In this document: piece after piece, positions 55,714 through 64,000 of the stretch | Position numbering within the stretch: the stretch's first letter is position 1 | Layout of the letters: each line of letters opens with the position of its first letter | Source of the DNA: Flavobacteriales bacterium UBA4110 | Lineage (GTDB): Bacteria > Bacteroidota > Bacteroidia > Flavobacteriales > Weeksellaceae | Assembly (NCBI GenBank): GCA_002383165.1 | Contig: DFXK01000002.1 | Coordinates: 448,239-512,238 of the forward strand | DNA length: 64,000 bases | Reading direction: 5' to 3' | Notes under the pieces: model-generated | What the model was told of the DNA's origin: nothing | Database searches by the model: none | Seen by the model: only the letters and a program-made list of their open reading frames with translations | Made by a program: the position numbers and the translations under genes

Positions 55714-56769
55714 TTGGAAAACCAGATTTTTTTCGCCATCGGTCTTATGTCCGGAACTAGTTTGGATGGTCTGGATATTTGCTATTCAAAATTCATCAAA
55801 ACCAAAAATAACTGGGACTTTCAGATTCTTAAATCTGAGACAATTCCCTATTCTTCTGATTGGGAACAATCTTTGAGAAATGCAGTGAATCTCTCCAGCG
55901 AGGAAGTTCTAAAATTGAATGTTGATTATGGATTTTATCTTGGAGAAAAAACTTCAGAATTCATTTCAAAACATAAAATCATCAATCTTGATTTGATCGC
56001 TTCACACGGTCACACGGTTTTTCATCAACCAAAAAACAGATTCACTTTACAAATTGGAGATGGAAGAGCAATTAAATCAGAAACCAATAAAACGGTTGTC
56101 TATGATTTCCGAAGTCAAGATGTGATTCTGGGAGGAAATGGAGCGCCTTTGGTTCCAATTGGTGATGAACTGTTGTTTTCGGAATTTGATGCTTGTCTTA
56201 ATCTTGGAGGATTTTCTAATATTTCTTTGAAACGAAATGGAAAAAGGTTAGCTTTCGATATTTGTCCCGTCAATATTATTCTGAATGATTTGGCTTTGAA
56301 ACTCGGGAAAAAATTTGACAACAATGGAGATCTGGCAAGAACTGGATTAATTGATTATGAACTTCTCGATCAATTAAATCAACTCAAATTCTATCAGGAA
56401 AAAGCACCAAAATCTTTGGGAATAGAATGGATTAACGAAGAAGTTTTACCATTAATAAAAACTCAAAAAACAGAAGACCTTTTGGCAAGCTTCACAGAAC
56501 ATTCTGCTGTTCAAATTGCTAAAATATTGGATGAATTTGATGTAAAAAACATTTTCATTACAGGAGGTGGAACTTACAATAGTTATCTTATTGAAAAGAT
56601 AAAAGCAAAGACCAAAACCGAAATCCAGATTCCAAAAAAGGAAATTATTGAATATAAAGAAGCTTTGGTTTTTGCTTTTATGGGTGTTTTGAGATTACAG
56701 AATCTCAATAATGTTTTATCATCCGCAACTGGAAGTTTGTACGACCATTCTTCTGGTTTGACTTGTTAA
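55714..56769 (+). CDS. anmK: anhydro-N-acetylmuramic acid kinase
   Basis: A 351-residue sugar kinase of murein recycling, which phosphorylates 1,6-anhydro-MurNAc. GLMSGTSLDGLDI is the N-terminal phosphate loop, and QIGDGRAI, LNLGGFSNIS and FITGGGTYN are the other family blocks. There is no ATG in frame. TTG 55714 is chosen because it gives the usual length before IGLMSGTS and leaves a leader after the -7 box; TTG 55696 is the alternative. It ends 1 bp from the convergent SRPBCC gene with no terminator between. Confidence 0.9.
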   Translation: MENQIFFAIGLMSGTSLDGLDICYSKFIKTKNNWDFQILKSETIPYSSDWEQSLRNAVNLSSEEVLKLNVDYGFYLGEKTSEFISKHKIINLDLIASHGHTVFHQPKNRFTLQIGDGRAIKSETNKTVVYDFRSQDVILGGNGAPLVPIGDELLFSEFDACLNLGGFSNISLKRNGKRLAFDICPVNIILNDLALKLGKKFDNNGDLARTGLIDYELLDQLNQLKFYQEKAPKSLGIEWINEEVLPLIKTQKTEDLLASFTEHSAVQIAKILDEFDVKNIFITGGGTYNSYLIEKIKAKTKTEIQIPKKEIIEYKEALVFAFMGVLRLQNLNNVLSSATGSLYDHSSGLTC

Positions 56770-56770
56770 A

Positions 56771-57157
56771 TTAAAGTTGCTCGATTTTATCCGTCAAAGA
56801 ATTGATAAAATTTTGAAGTGGTTTTTCTACCATCATTTTGATAAACGGATTGAATTTCCCTTCGAATAATAACTGAACTTCTGTTTGATTTTCGTTAAGA
56901 GGATTCATTGTGCCTGTCAAAGCGAAATCCAAACTTGAGCTTGCAGATTTCAGAACTACTTCTTTATCAGAAACATTATCAATTTTCAAAGCAATTTCCG
57001 GCATACCCTTCAACCCGAATTTGAAACCGTTTTCTCTAGCTTCGAAACTTTGCAGACCTTCTGGCATCAAATCTTTGTAATCCTCAGGATTTTTAAGCAT
57101 TCCCGCCAATTCTGATGAAGATTTATTTACAACAATTTTTCGTCCTTCTAAATTCAT
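56771..57157 (-). CDS. SRPBCC-fold protein
   Basis: A 128-residue helix-grip protein. The pattern LEGRKIVVNKSSSELAGMLKNPEDYKDLMPEGLQSF, then alternating strands and the long C-terminal helix KPLQNFINSLTDKIEQL are those of the SRPBCC/polyketide-cyclase superfamily. Such proteins bind hydrophobic ligands; this one's ligand is unknown. It is divergent from the NUDIX gene by 36 bp. Confidence 0.8.
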   Translation of the reverse strand: MNLEGRKIVVNKSSSELAGMLKNPEDYKDLMPEGLQSFEARENGFKFGLKGMPEIALKIDNVSDKEVVLKSASSSLDFALTGTMNPLNENQTEVQLLFEGKFNPFIKMMVEKPLQNFINSLTDKIEQL

Positions 57158-57162
57158 TTTTA

Positions 57163-57170
57163 TATTTTTG
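57163..57170 (+). promoter_or_regulatory. -7 promoter element of the NUDIX gene
   Basis: TATTTTTG, 23 nt before the ATG at 57194. Confidence 0.5.
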
Positions 57171-57193
57171 TATTAATATTAATAGCCTTACAA

Positions 57194-57802
57194 ATGTATA
57201 AAGTTTTTATCAATGAGAAAAGATTAATTTTGAGTTCTGAGCCTCAAGATAGTCCTAAAACACTGAATTACGATGGGTCGCATAGTTTTGACTTTGCTAT
57301 TGACTTGTTAGAAAATACAGCGTCGCAAGGCCTTAATATTTATCATAATAATGTAGAAGAACTCTGGGCCGATTTCAGAAATTACTTCAAAAATATAGAA
57401 GCTGCCGGTGGCGTTGTCATCAATCCTGAAAATAAAATTCTCTTTATCCATCGATTAGGAAAGTGGGATTTGCCCAAAGGTAAAATTGAAAAAGGCGAAT
57501 CCAGAGAAGTGGCAGCAGTACGCGAAGTAGAAGAAGAATGTGGCATTTTCAATCTCGAACTGAAGGATTTTATCAATTCTACTTATCATATTTATACGGA
57601 AAGAGATGGCAAAAAAATTCTTAAAACAACTTATTGGTTTGAGATGTTTTACGCAGGAAATGAAACGCCGAAACCACAAATAGAGGAAGGCATTAATGAA
57701 GTTGGTTGGAAAAATGATGTAGAAATCGAATCGCAAATTCTACCTTCAACATTTCAAAATATTAAATTGATTCTTGCCGATTTTAAATCTAAACATAAAT
57801 AA
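57194..57802 (+). CDS. NUDIX hydrolase
   Basis: A 202-residue protein. The NUDIX box is complete: G, five residues, E, seven residues, REVEEECGI (within KGKIEKGESREVAAVREV), preceded by GGVVINPENKILFIHRLGKWDLPKG. An N-terminal region (1-65) is not part of the NUDIX fold. The substrate (nucleoside diphosphate derivative) is not determined. A hairpin terminator follows. Confidence 0.88.
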   Translation: MYKVFINEKRLILSSEPQDSPKTLNYDGSHSFDFAIDLLENTASQGLNIYHNNVEELWADFRNYFKNIEAAGGVVINPENKILFIHRLGKWDLPKGKIEKGESREVAAVREVEEECGIFNLELKDFINSTYHIYTERDGKKILKTTYWFEMFYAGNETPKPQIEEGINEVGWKNDVEIESQILPSTFQNIKLILADFKSKHK

Positions 57803-57836
57803 AATGCCGCTTAAAATATATAAGCGGCATTTTTTT
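57801..57836. terminator. terminator between the NUDIX gene and pheT
   Basis: A 12-bp stem AAATGCCGCTTA/TAAGCGGCATTT followed by a T run, between convergent genes; it overlaps the end of the NUDIX gene. Confidence 0.85.
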
Positions 57837-57837
57837 G

Positions 57838-60237
57838 TTATCTCAATTCAGCACTGAACTCTTTCTGAAAGGATTTTATAAGAGAATTCATAACCTCTGT
57901 TATATCCTTATCTTCTAATGTTTTTTCCTCATTCAGGAGTTCGAAACTCATGGCGTAGGATTTTTTACCTTCTGGAAGATTTTTCCCTTCATAAACATCG
58001 AACAGGTTGATGTTTTTCAAGAAAGGCGATTTGTTTTTCTTCGCTAATTGATACAATTCTGAATAATTGATAGTTTTATCTACCAACAACGCCAAATCTC
58101 TTCTTATTTTGTTGAACTTCGGAATATCTATGAATTTGAGATTTTCTTTTGTTCTCAATTCCTGGCAGTTTTCCAACTCGATTTCCGCATAAAACACTTC
58201 TTGGCTGATGTCGAAATCTTTTAATAATTGTGGTGCAACTTTTCCTAATCTCGCCAAGGTTTTATCGCCAGATTTGATTTCCAAAGCATCAGAAAAACGG
58301 TTATCGTCCAACGCAGATTCGTGAAGTTCTAGATTTAATTTTTCCAAAAGAACTTTGACATAAGCTTTCAGATAGTAGAAATCTGTCGCGCTTTTTGGCT
58401 GTCGCCAGTTCTCAGAAACTTCCCTACCTGTCGTCAGAATAGCCAACTGTTTTCTTTCCTCGTACTTCTCTTTTTTATGATAAATTTTCCCTAATTCGAA
58501 AAACTTAATATCAGATGATTTTCTGTTGATATTATAAATTGTATTTTCCAAAAGTCCTTCTAATAAAGACTTTCTCATAAAAGCCAAATCATTACTCAAA
58601 GGATTCAGTAATTTCACAGCATCGGTTTCATCTTTTACAGAACGAAGTGAATTGTTCATCACCTCGTGGAAACCATTGGATTGCAACGTTCTTGCCCAAG
58701 AATTTTCTAAAGCATCTTGGTCATCAAAACTCAATTTTACGGGTGTAAATGAGATTTTTTTTGGCGCATCGATTTTGTTGTAACCGTAGATTCTCAAAAC
58801 TTCTTCAATAACATCAATTTCTCTCGTCACATCAGCTCTGTAAACAGGAACAGATAATTCTAGACCATTTTGAATCTCATTAAGAATCTGAATATCAAGA
58901 GATTTTAAAATTTCTTTTACTTTTTCTCTATGGATTTTAGTTCCTAAAATTTGGTCTAATTGAGAATATCTGAAAACCACATAATGGTCTTTTATTTTCT
59001 CAGGATAATGTTCCAAAATCTCACCAACTAATTTTCCGCCAGCCACTTCCTGAATCAAAGTGATTGCGTGTGTCAAAGCTGTTCTTGCATTATTGGGGTC
59101 AACACCTCTTTCGAAACGGAAAGATGCATCCGTATTTAATCCGTGTAATTTGGAAGCTTTTCTAATCGCAACCGGATTGAAGTAAGCACTTTCCAAGAAA
59201 ATTGTTTTAGTTTCTGATGAAACACCACTTTCACTTCCGCCGAAAACGCCGGCAATACACATTGGATTATTTTTTCCGTCTTTAATGATAATTTCGGAAC
59301 CGTTCAAAGTTCTTTCAACTTGATCCAAAGTTTTGAATTTGGTTCCCGCTTGTACAGTTCCCACTTTCACAGTTTTGTCTGTAATCTTGTCAGCATCAAA
59401 AGCGTGAAGTGGTTGTCCAAGACCGTGAAGAATATAATTGGTAATATCTACAACATTATTAATTGGAGAAAGTCCGATGGCTTTCAATCTGTTTTTCAGC
59501 CAATCTGGAGAATCGTTAACTTCAACATTTTCGATAACAGCACCAAGATATCTTGGCGTCAATTCAGAATCTTCAACTTCTAATTTGAAATCGTGAGAAC
59601 CTTCAATGTTCAAAATTTTAGATTCAATTTTACTGAATTCTGATTTCAGATTATTAGAAGAAACGAAAGCCTGCAAATCTCTTGCAACACCATAATGTGA
59701 CATTGCGTCGGTTCTGTTTGGCGTCAATCCAATCTCGTAAACTTCATCATTTGTCAATTCAAAATAATCAGCGAAAGGTTTTCCAACTTCAAATTTAGTT
59801 TCGTCCAAAACCATAATTCCAGCGTGGTCATTGCTCAAACCTAATTCATCTTCAGCACAAATCATCCCTTCGGAAACTTCGCCACGGATTTTAGCTTTTT
59901 TGATTTCGAAAGAACTACCGTCTTTTGCGTAGATTTTTGTTCCAACGACAGCAACAGGAACAGTTTGTCCGGAAGCAACATTTGGAGCACCACAAACGAT
60001 TTCCAAAACTTTTCCGTTCCCAACATCAACCGTTGTTTTGTTCAATTTATCAGCATTCGGATGTTTTTCGCAAGTCAGAACTTTGCCTACTATAATCCCT
60101 TCCAGACTTCCTTTTACGCTTTCGAATTTATCAACCCCTTCTACTTCCAACCCGATATCGGTCAGATATGCACTGATTTTCTCAGAGTTAAGGTCTGTTT
60201 TGATATAATCTTTAAGCCAATTATTAGAAATTTTCAT
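57838..60237 (-). CDS. pheT: phenylalanyl-tRNA synthetase beta subunit
   Basis: A 799-residue PheT. An N-terminal tRNA-binding domain (about 40-150, GIIVGKVLTCEKHPNADKLNKTTVDVG) is followed by the B3/B4 editing domain (YLGAVIENV, DITNYILHGLGQPLHAFD), B5 and the inactive catalytic core, and the C-terminal ferredoxin-like anticodon-binding domain (about 700-799). Length is normal. pheS is not in the window, so the two subunits are not adjacent. Confidence 0.96.
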   Translation of the reverse strand: MKISNNWLKDYIKTDLNSEKISAYLTDIGLEVEGVDKFESVKGSLEGIIVGKVLTCEKHPNADKLNKTTVDVGNGKVLEIVCGAPNVASGQTVPVAVVGTKIYAKDGSSFEIKKAKIRGEVSEGMICAEDELGLSNDHAGIMVLDETKFEVGKPFADYFELTNDEVYEIGLTPNRTDAMSHYGVARDLQAFVSSNNLKSEFSKIESKILNIEGSHDFKLEVEDSELTPRYLGAVIENVEVNDSPDWLKNRLKAIGLSPINNVVDITNYILHGLGQPLHAFDADKITDKTVKVGTVQAGTKFKTLDQVERTLNGSEIIIKDGKNNPMCIAGVFGGSESGVSSETKTIFLESAYFNPVAIRKASKLHGLNTDASFRFERGVDPNNARTALTHAITLIQEVAGGKLVGEILEHYPEKIKDHYVVFRYSQLDQILGTKIHREKVKEILKSLDIQILNEIQNGLELSVPVYRADVTREIDVIEEVLRIYGYNKIDAPKKISFTPVKLSFDDQDALENSWARTLQSNGFHEVMNNSLRSVKDETDAVKLLNPLSNDLAFMRKSLLEGLLENTIYNINRKSSDIKFFELGKIYHKKEKYEERKQLAILTTGREVSENWRQPKSATDFYYLKAYVKVLLEKLNLELHESALDDNRFSDALEIKSGDKTLARLGKVAPQLLKDFDISQEVFYAEIELENCQELRTKENLKFIDIPKFNKIRRDLALLVDKTINYSELYQLAKKNKSPFLKNINLFDVYEGKNLPEGKKSYAMSFELLNEEKTLEDKDITEVMNSLIKSFQKEFSAELR

Positions 60238-60256
60238 TCTTTTTAAATTTGATTGT

Positions 60257-60280
60257 CGGATGTCGGAAGTCCGATGTCCG
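60257..60280. repeat. GGAAG-type hairpin upstream of pheT
   Basis: CGGATGTCGGA-AG-TCCGATGTCCG, an 11-bp stem with two G-U pairs and a 2-nt loop, followed by AAGTTTTTTATT. It belongs to the same style of intergenic hairpin as 9660 and 49078. Confidence 0.5.
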
Positions 60281-60300
60281 AAGTTTTTTATTAATAAATA

Positions 60301-60308
60301 TATTTTTG
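60301..60308 (+). promoter_or_regulatory. -7 element upstream of structured element copy D
   Basis: TATTTTTG, ending 15 nt before the conserved arm of copy D. It points into the element, supporting its transcription. Confidence 0.45.
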
Positions 60309-60323
60309 GAACGCTGAATCACA

Positions 60324-60410
60324 GCAACCCGACTTGAGTGGAGCTCATTTTATTTTTTAGAAAAAAATAAAAATAGCGGGAACGGAAGGCGGATAAGTTG
60401 CCCAAAAATT
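60324..60410 (+). ncRNA. candidate structured RNA element, copy D
   Basis: Closing arms GCAAC (60324-60328) and GTTGC (60397-60401), a third complementary variant. The conserved blocks are CCGACTTGAGTGGAGCTC and AGCGGGAACGGAAGGCGGATAA, then CCAAAAATTT. The internal stem is about 12 bp of A-T pairs (60347-60358 with 60362-60374). It lies 87 bp upstream of pheT, pointing away, and 70 bp from the dnaN stop. Confidence 0.55.
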
Positions 60411-60480
60411 TATGATTCTTAAACTAAAATTTGAGACTTGAATTTCAAATCTCAAATTTTAAATATGATTAATTTTAAAA

Positions 60481-61611
60481 TTACAAACCTATCACAGGCA
60501 TTGACAGCATCAAGATACTTTCATTCTCCTCCAATCCGTCAACTGGTTCTACAATTCCTGGTCTGTTGGGTTGAGACATCTTCATTGTGATATCGTCAGA
60601 AGCCAAAACGGATAACATCTCTGTCAGGAATTTTGAACTGAAACCAATGTTGATATCATCGCCATTATAGTCACAAGGAATCTGCATATCTGCTTTGTTT
60701 GCGTATTCTGTATCTTCTGCGTGAAGATGAAGAACGTTTCCAGACAACTTGAATCTCACTTGATTCGTAGATTTATTGGACATAATAGACGCTCTTCTGA
60801 TAGAACCCAAAAGCAAACTTCTGTTAATGGTCAAAACGTTTGGATTTTCTTTAGGAATTACCGCATTGTAGTTTGGATATTTCCCGTCAATCAAACGACA
60901 AATCCAGATGTTATTTCCAAAAGTGAATTTCGCCATATTATCACTGAATTCAATCACAACATCTTCGTTGGAATTGTTCAGGATATTTTTGAAAATCGAC
61001 AATGGTTTCTTTGGCATAATAAATTCCAAAGTCTCGGGATGTACGATATCAGTTCTTTTGTAAACCACCAATCTGTGAGAATCTGTGGACACAAAATTGG
61101 TCTCATCTTCTTTGAACTGAAACAAAACGCCAGTCATCACAGGACGAAGAGAATCGTTACTTGTTGCAAACAAAGTGTTCGCCAAAGCTTCTGCCAAAAT
61201 CCCGCCTCCGATGGTTACTTTCTGAGATGCATCAAATTCCGGTAATTCCGGATAATCGTCCGCATTGTCCAATGCTACTGCAAAATTGTCTTTTTCATCC
61301 AAAATTTCCAAAACGCTTCCGTTTCCGTCTTCAGAATCTTTAACCGCAAGAGTCAAAGGCTGTTCTCCGTAAGTTTTCAAGAAATCCTGAAAAATCTTAC
61401 CTGGAACTGCTAATTTCCCTTTGTCATCCGACTTCACTTCAAGAGAAGTAATCAAAGTCGTTTCTCCATCAGAAGCCGTAACTGTTAATAAGTTCTGGTC
61501 TAAGTCGAAAAGAAAATTCTCCAAAATCGGTCTGGATTGTGAACCGGAAATCACGCCACTCACCGTCTGTAAAGCTTTTTGCAAATCGCCACTGGCAACA
61601 ATAAATCTCAT
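60481..61611 (-). CDS. dnaN: DNA polymerase III beta subunit (sliding clamp)
   Basis: A 376-residue clamp with three topologically equal domains (about 1-120, 125-250 and 252-376). MRFIVASGDLQKALQTVSGVISGSQSRPILENFLF is the N-terminus, TDSHRLVVYK is the conserved mid-region, and VLASDDITMKMSQPNRPGIVEP leads to the closing LMLSMPVIGL in place of the usual MPMRL. A -7 box is 23 nt upstream of the ATG. Confidence 0.96.
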   Translation of the reverse strand: MRFIVASGDLQKALQTVSGVISGSQSRPILENFLFDLDQNLLTVTASDGETTLITSLEVKSDDKGKLAVPGKIFQDFLKTYGEQPLTLAVKDSEDGNGSVLEILDEKDNFAVALDNADDYPELPEFDASQKVTIGGGILAEALANTLFATSNDSLRPVMTGVLFQFKEDETNFVSTDSHRLVVYKRTDIVHPETLEFIMPKKPLSIFKNILNNSNEDVVIEFSDNMAKFTFGNNIWICRLIDGKYPNYNAVIPKENPNVLTINRSLLLGSIRRASIMSNKSTNQVRFKLSGNVLHLHAEDTEYANKADMQIPCDYNGDDINIGFSSKFLTEMLSVLASDDITMKMSQPNRPGIVEPVDGLEENESILMLSMPVIGL

Positions 61612-61634
61612 AAACTGTATTTATTTCAATTCCA

Positions 61635-61642
61635 CAAATATA
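61635..61642 (-). promoter_or_regulatory. -7 promoter element of dnaN
   Basis: TATATTTG on the minus strand, 23 nt before the ATG at 61611. Confidence 0.55.
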
Positions 61643-61704
61643 ATGATTTCGGTTCGATTGTAAAAGTTGATTTTATTTAGTTATTAACAATTATGATAAT
61701 AATC

Positions 61705-61712
61705 TATCTTTG
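61705..61712 (+). promoter_or_regulatory. -7 promoter element of the diacylglycerol kinase gene
   Basis: TATCTTTG, 14 nt before the ATG at 61727. Confidence 0.5.
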
Positions 61713-61726
61713 CTGATATTATTACG

Positions 61727-62092
61727 ATGAAAAAACCGCCATTTCATAAAAGTGTTCTGTTTACGTTCCGAGGAATTATTTGGATTTTGAAAAACGAGAG
61801 AAATTTCCAATTCCATATTCTAGGATTGATAATAAATCTTTTTTTGATTGTTTTTCTTGGTCTTTCAAATACAGAAACAGCTTTAATTCTTCTCTGTTGT
61901 TTTTTTGTTTTGGCGACTGAAGCTTTGAATACTTGTGTTGAGAAAATCTGTGACTACATTCATCCAGAATTTGACCAAAGAATTGGAATTATTAAGGATT
62001 TGGCTGGTGGCGCTGTAATGTTGGCTACTATTTCTGCGATTTGTGTCGGGGCTTTGACTTATTGGCCATATTTAAAATTATTATTCTGTTGA
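61727..62092 (+). CDS. dgkA: diacylglycerol/undecaprenol kinase family protein
   Basis: A 121-residue small integral membrane kinase with three helices. ERNFQFHILG, ATEALNTCVEKICDYIHPE (catalytic Glu and metal site) and KDLAGGAVMLATISA are the DgkA signatures. It resembles the undecaprenol-kinase branch (Gram-positive DgkA) at least as much as E. coli DgkA. It stands alone. Confidence 0.9.
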   Translation: MKKPPFHKSVLFTFRGIIWILKNERNFQFHILGLIINLFLIVFLGLSNTETALILLCCFFVLATEALNTCVEKICDYIHPEFDQRIGIIKDLAGGAVMLATISAICVGALTYWPYLKLLFC

Positions 62093-62142
62093 TTGTGAAT
62101 AATTTAACATAAAGACACGAGGATTTTGCTTGATTTTTACAA

Positions 62143-62210
62143 TGTTTTAAGGCACAAGGAAAATCAAAGATTTTTTTATTTAATGAAATTAAACTTTGTG
62201 CCTTAAAACA
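62143..62210. repeat. long inverted repeat of GCACAA words
   Basis: Perfect 15-bp arms TGTTTTAAGGCACAA (62143-62157) and TTGTGCCTTAAAACA (62196-62210) around a 38-nt AT-rich centre, in the 251-bp gap between dgkA and ddl. The words are like those of the GCAAAG family, so it may be a derivative. Confidence 0.6.
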
Positions 62211-62316
62211 CACCAATAAATTGAGATTCTTTATGCTTTGTGTTTTTAATTCACGAACAAAGTCTGAATTTCAAAATTTACAGAAATTTTAATCACAACT
62301 TTTTACATAAAATCTT

Positions 62317-62324
62317 TACATTTG
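62317..62324 (+). promoter_or_regulatory. -7 promoter element of ddl
   Basis: TACATTTG, 19 nt before the ATG at 62344. Confidence 0.55.
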
Positions 62325-62343
62325 TTTTCCATATATTTCTAAA

Positions 62344-63327
62344 ATGAACAAAAAAAATGTAGCCGTTGTAATGGGCGGTTATTCTGATGAATACAAAGTT
62401 TCTTTGAAAAGTGGACAACTGATTTTTGATTCGCTGGACCGAGAACTCTATAACGTTTACAAAGTTGTAATTCTGAAAGATGAATGGTACTTTCTAGATG
62501 AAAATGACAATAAAAAAACCATTAACAAAGCCGATTTTTCCGCAGATTTAGAAGATGGAAAAAACTTGAAATTTGACGCTTGTTTCAACACTATCCACGG
62601 AACGCCAGGTGAAAATGGAATAATGCAGGCATATTGGGATGCCGTAGGACAAAAATACACTGGTTGTGATTTCTATCAAAGCGCACTGACCTTCAATAAG
62701 AAAGACACATTAGCTGTTTTATCAAAATACGGAATTCCTTCTGCGAAAAGTATTTATCTTAGAAATGGCGAGGAAATATCTGATGACGAAATCGTAGGAA
62801 AGCTTGGTCTTCCGGTTTTCGTTAAACCAAATCAAAGTGGTTCTTCTCTTGGAATTTCTAAAGTGAAAGACAAAAGCGAACTTAAAAACGCAATCGAATT
62901 TGCATACAAAGAAGATAACGAAATCCTTATCGAAAGTGCTTTGATTGGAATGGAAGTTTCTGTTGGCGTTTTGGATTATCAGGGGGAAGTGATTGTTTTG
63001 GGAATTACGGAAATCGTTCCAGATAAAGAATTCTTCGATTATGAAGCTAAATATGAAGGTGCTTCTCAGGAAATCACCCCAGCAAGAATTGATGAAGAAA
63101 CCAGAAAAAAAGTAGAAGAAATCTCTATCAAAGCTTACAAATCCCTTGGAATGAGTGGATTTTCGCGCTCGGAATTTATTATCGTTGATGGAATCCCGCA
63201 CTTGTTGGAAATGAATACAAATCCTGGATTTTCGCCAGCAAGTATCCTTCCGCAACAAGCCAAAATCTATGGAATATCCATCAAAGACCTGTGCGGAAAC
63301 GAAGTAGAAAAAGCACTTAACAAATAA
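62344..63327 (+). CDS. ddl: D-alanine--D-alanine ligase
   Basis: A 327-residue ATP-grasp ligase. VAVVMGGYSDEYKVSLKSG is the N-terminal motif (usually GGxSxExxVS, here with Asp and Lys replacing typical residues), HGTPGENG is conserved, GLPVFVKPNQSGSSLGISKV is the ATP loop, and LLEMNTNPGFSPASILPQ closes the active site. It makes the D-Ala-D-Ala dipeptide of peptidoglycan. It is followed 75 bp later by coaD on the same strand. Confidence 0.95.
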   Translation: MNKKNVAVVMGGYSDEYKVSLKSGQLIFDSLDRELYNVYKVVILKDEWYFLDENDNKKTINKADFSADLEDGKNLKFDACFNTIHGTPGENGIMQAYWDAVGQKYTGCDFYQSALTFNKKDTLAVLSKYGIPSAKSIYLRNGEEISDDEIVGKLGLPVFVKPNQSGSSLGISKVKDKSELKNAIEFAYKEDNEILIESALIGMEVSVGVLDYQGEVIVLGITEIVPDKEFFDYEAKYEGASQEITPARIDEETRKKVEEISIKAYKSLGMSGFSRSEFIIVDGIPHLLEMNTNPGFSPASILPQQAKIYGISIKDLCGNEVEKALNK

Positions 63328-63402
63328 CTCATCAATCATAAATTTTAGATTTTACTTGATGTTAATAAATCTAAAATTCAGAATCTAAAATTTAAAATTT
63401 CT

Positions 63403-63873
63403 ATGAAAATTGCAGTTTTTCCAGGGTCATTTGATCCGATTACACTTGGTCATTATGATATTGTAGAACGTGCGGTTCCACTCTTTGACAAAATCATCAT
63501 CGCCATTGGAAAGAATTCTCAGAAAAAATATATGTTCTCACTGGAACAGCGTAAAGATTTTATCAGAAAAACGTTTGAAAAATTTCCAAATGTGGAAGTT
63601 GATGATTTTGAAGGTTTGACGATTGATTATTGTAAAAGTAAAAACGTCAATTTCATTCTAAGAGGACTACGAAATCCGGCCGACTTTGAGTTTGAAAAAT
63701 CAATTGCCCAAACTAATAGAGCGCTAACCAGAGATAACACTATAGAAACCATCTTCCTTTTGACCTCGTCCGGAAAATCGTACATCAGCAGCAGCATTGT
63801 GAGAGAAATTATTTCATTCGGAGGAAATTACGAAATTATGGTTCCTGATGCTGTGCGAGTGACGAAGAATTAA
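63403..63873 (+). CDS. coaD: phosphopantetheine adenylyltransferase
   Basis: A 156-residue nucleotidyltransferase, the penultimate enzyme of coenzyme A synthesis. FPGSFDPITLGHYDI (T14 to H17 being the TxGH nucleotide motif), RGLRNPADFEFEKSIAQTNR and SSSIVRE are diagnostic. The 75-bp gap to ddl is AT-rich with short TCTAAAAT-type repeats; no promoter word is clear, so it may be co-transcribed with ddl. Confidence 0.96.
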   Translation: MKIAVFPGSFDPITLGHYDIVERAVPLFDKIIIAIGKNSQKKYMFSLEQRKDFIRKTFEKFPNVEVDDFEGLTIDYCKSKNVNFILRGLRNPADFEFEKSIAQTNRALTRDNTIETIFLLTSSGKSYISSSIVREIISFGGNYEIMVPDAVRVTKN

Positions 63874-63944
63874 ATCACTAAAACACAAGTCAAAAACTTA
63901 AATTTCCAGAACAATTAAATAATTTTGTTCTTAAAAATAAAAAC

Positions 63945-63978
63945 AAAAATCCCTCAGAGCTTTCTGAGGGATTTTTTT
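63945..63978. terminator. bidirectional intrinsic terminator after coaD
   Basis: AAAAATCCCTCAG/CTGAGGGATTTTT stem with the loop AGCTTT and a T run. It can also end the tRNA transcript on the minus strand. Confidence 0.88.
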
Positions 63979-63979
63979 G

Positions 63980-64000
63980 TGGTTTCTCCAGGGATCGAAC
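63980..64000 (-). tRNA. 3' end of a tRNA gene, cut by the window edge
   Basis: The minus strand reads G-TTCGATC-CCTGG-AGAAACC-A: a T-loop TTCGATC, the 3' half of the T stem, the 3' half of an acceptor stem (implying a GGTTTCT 5' half) and discriminator A. No CCA is encoded. The isotype cannot be told from this part. Confidence 0.6.

Noticed and set aside
62722..63339. 205-codon frame antisense to ddl
   Set aside because: Phe-rich composition typical of the antisense of an AT-rich coding gene.

Overview
The window is a stretch of chromosome from a Flavobacteriia bacterium (phylum Bacteroidota), most probably the Chryseobacterium/Epilithonimonas group of Weeksellaceae. The grounds are low GC content, near absence of Shine-Dalgarno sequences, the Bacteroidota -7 promoter word TAnnTTTG in front of many genes, a SusC/SusD pair, a PorP/SprF-type protein and a type IX secretion tail, and the gene orders hpt-adk-obg and rluD-PASTA. 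I see no prophage, insertion sequence, rRNA or CRISPR. The word TAnnTTTG also arises by chance in AT-rich DNA, so each -7 call is only moderately certain.

Layout. 1-5.1 kb: the 3' half of an ABC-F ATPase gene, a quinone-cycling pair (MdaB-like reductase and YgiN-like monooxygenase) with a divergent LysR regulator, murI and hemW. 5.2-12.6 kb: a PorP/SprF-family protein, rluD, a PASTA protein, the purine/GTPase operon hpt-adk-obg, a broken DUF6438 lipoprotein gene and an RhlE-like helicase. 12.6-24.7 kb: tatD, a GSCFA protein, a polyprenyl synthase, a PiT phosphate permease with its PhoU-like partner, a CsdA-like helicase, a secreted LRR protein, sdaA, a hydrolase, YceI and an outer-membrane barrel. 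24.9-34.7 kb: a DUF1800/DUF1501 pair, ohr-ohrR, fabH, corA, a nuclease-like protein, a 56-residue membrane protein and tex. 34.8-42.8 kb: a short-chain dehydrogenase, then a SusC/SusD nutrient-uptake locus framed by two phosphoesterases (a calcineurin-like one, frameshifted at a T11 tract, and a GlpQ-like one). It looks like a system for taking phosphate or glycerol from phosphodiesters. 43-52.2 kb: ligA, a sugar acetyltransferase, an LRR protein and a TetR-controlled TolC-HlyD-DHA2 efflux operon. 52.4-64 kb: core genes holB, lptC, anmK, a NUDIX gene, pheT, dnaN, dgkA, ddl and coaD, ending in the 3' end of a tRNA gene.

The most interesting non-coding signal is a four-copy element (near 22.4, 29.9, 52.4 and 60.3 kb). 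It has strongly conserved blocks, a variable internal stem and closing arms that change together (GCAGC/GCTGC, GCGCC/GGCGC, GCAAC/GTTGC), as expected of a structured RNA. All four copies point the same way and lie upstream of, and divergent from, a minus-strand gene. Other points are possible leaderless promoters, PhoB-box-like repeats before susC, hairpin-bearing leaders before tex and rhlE, candidate operators before tetR and ohr, and two families of intergenic repeats.
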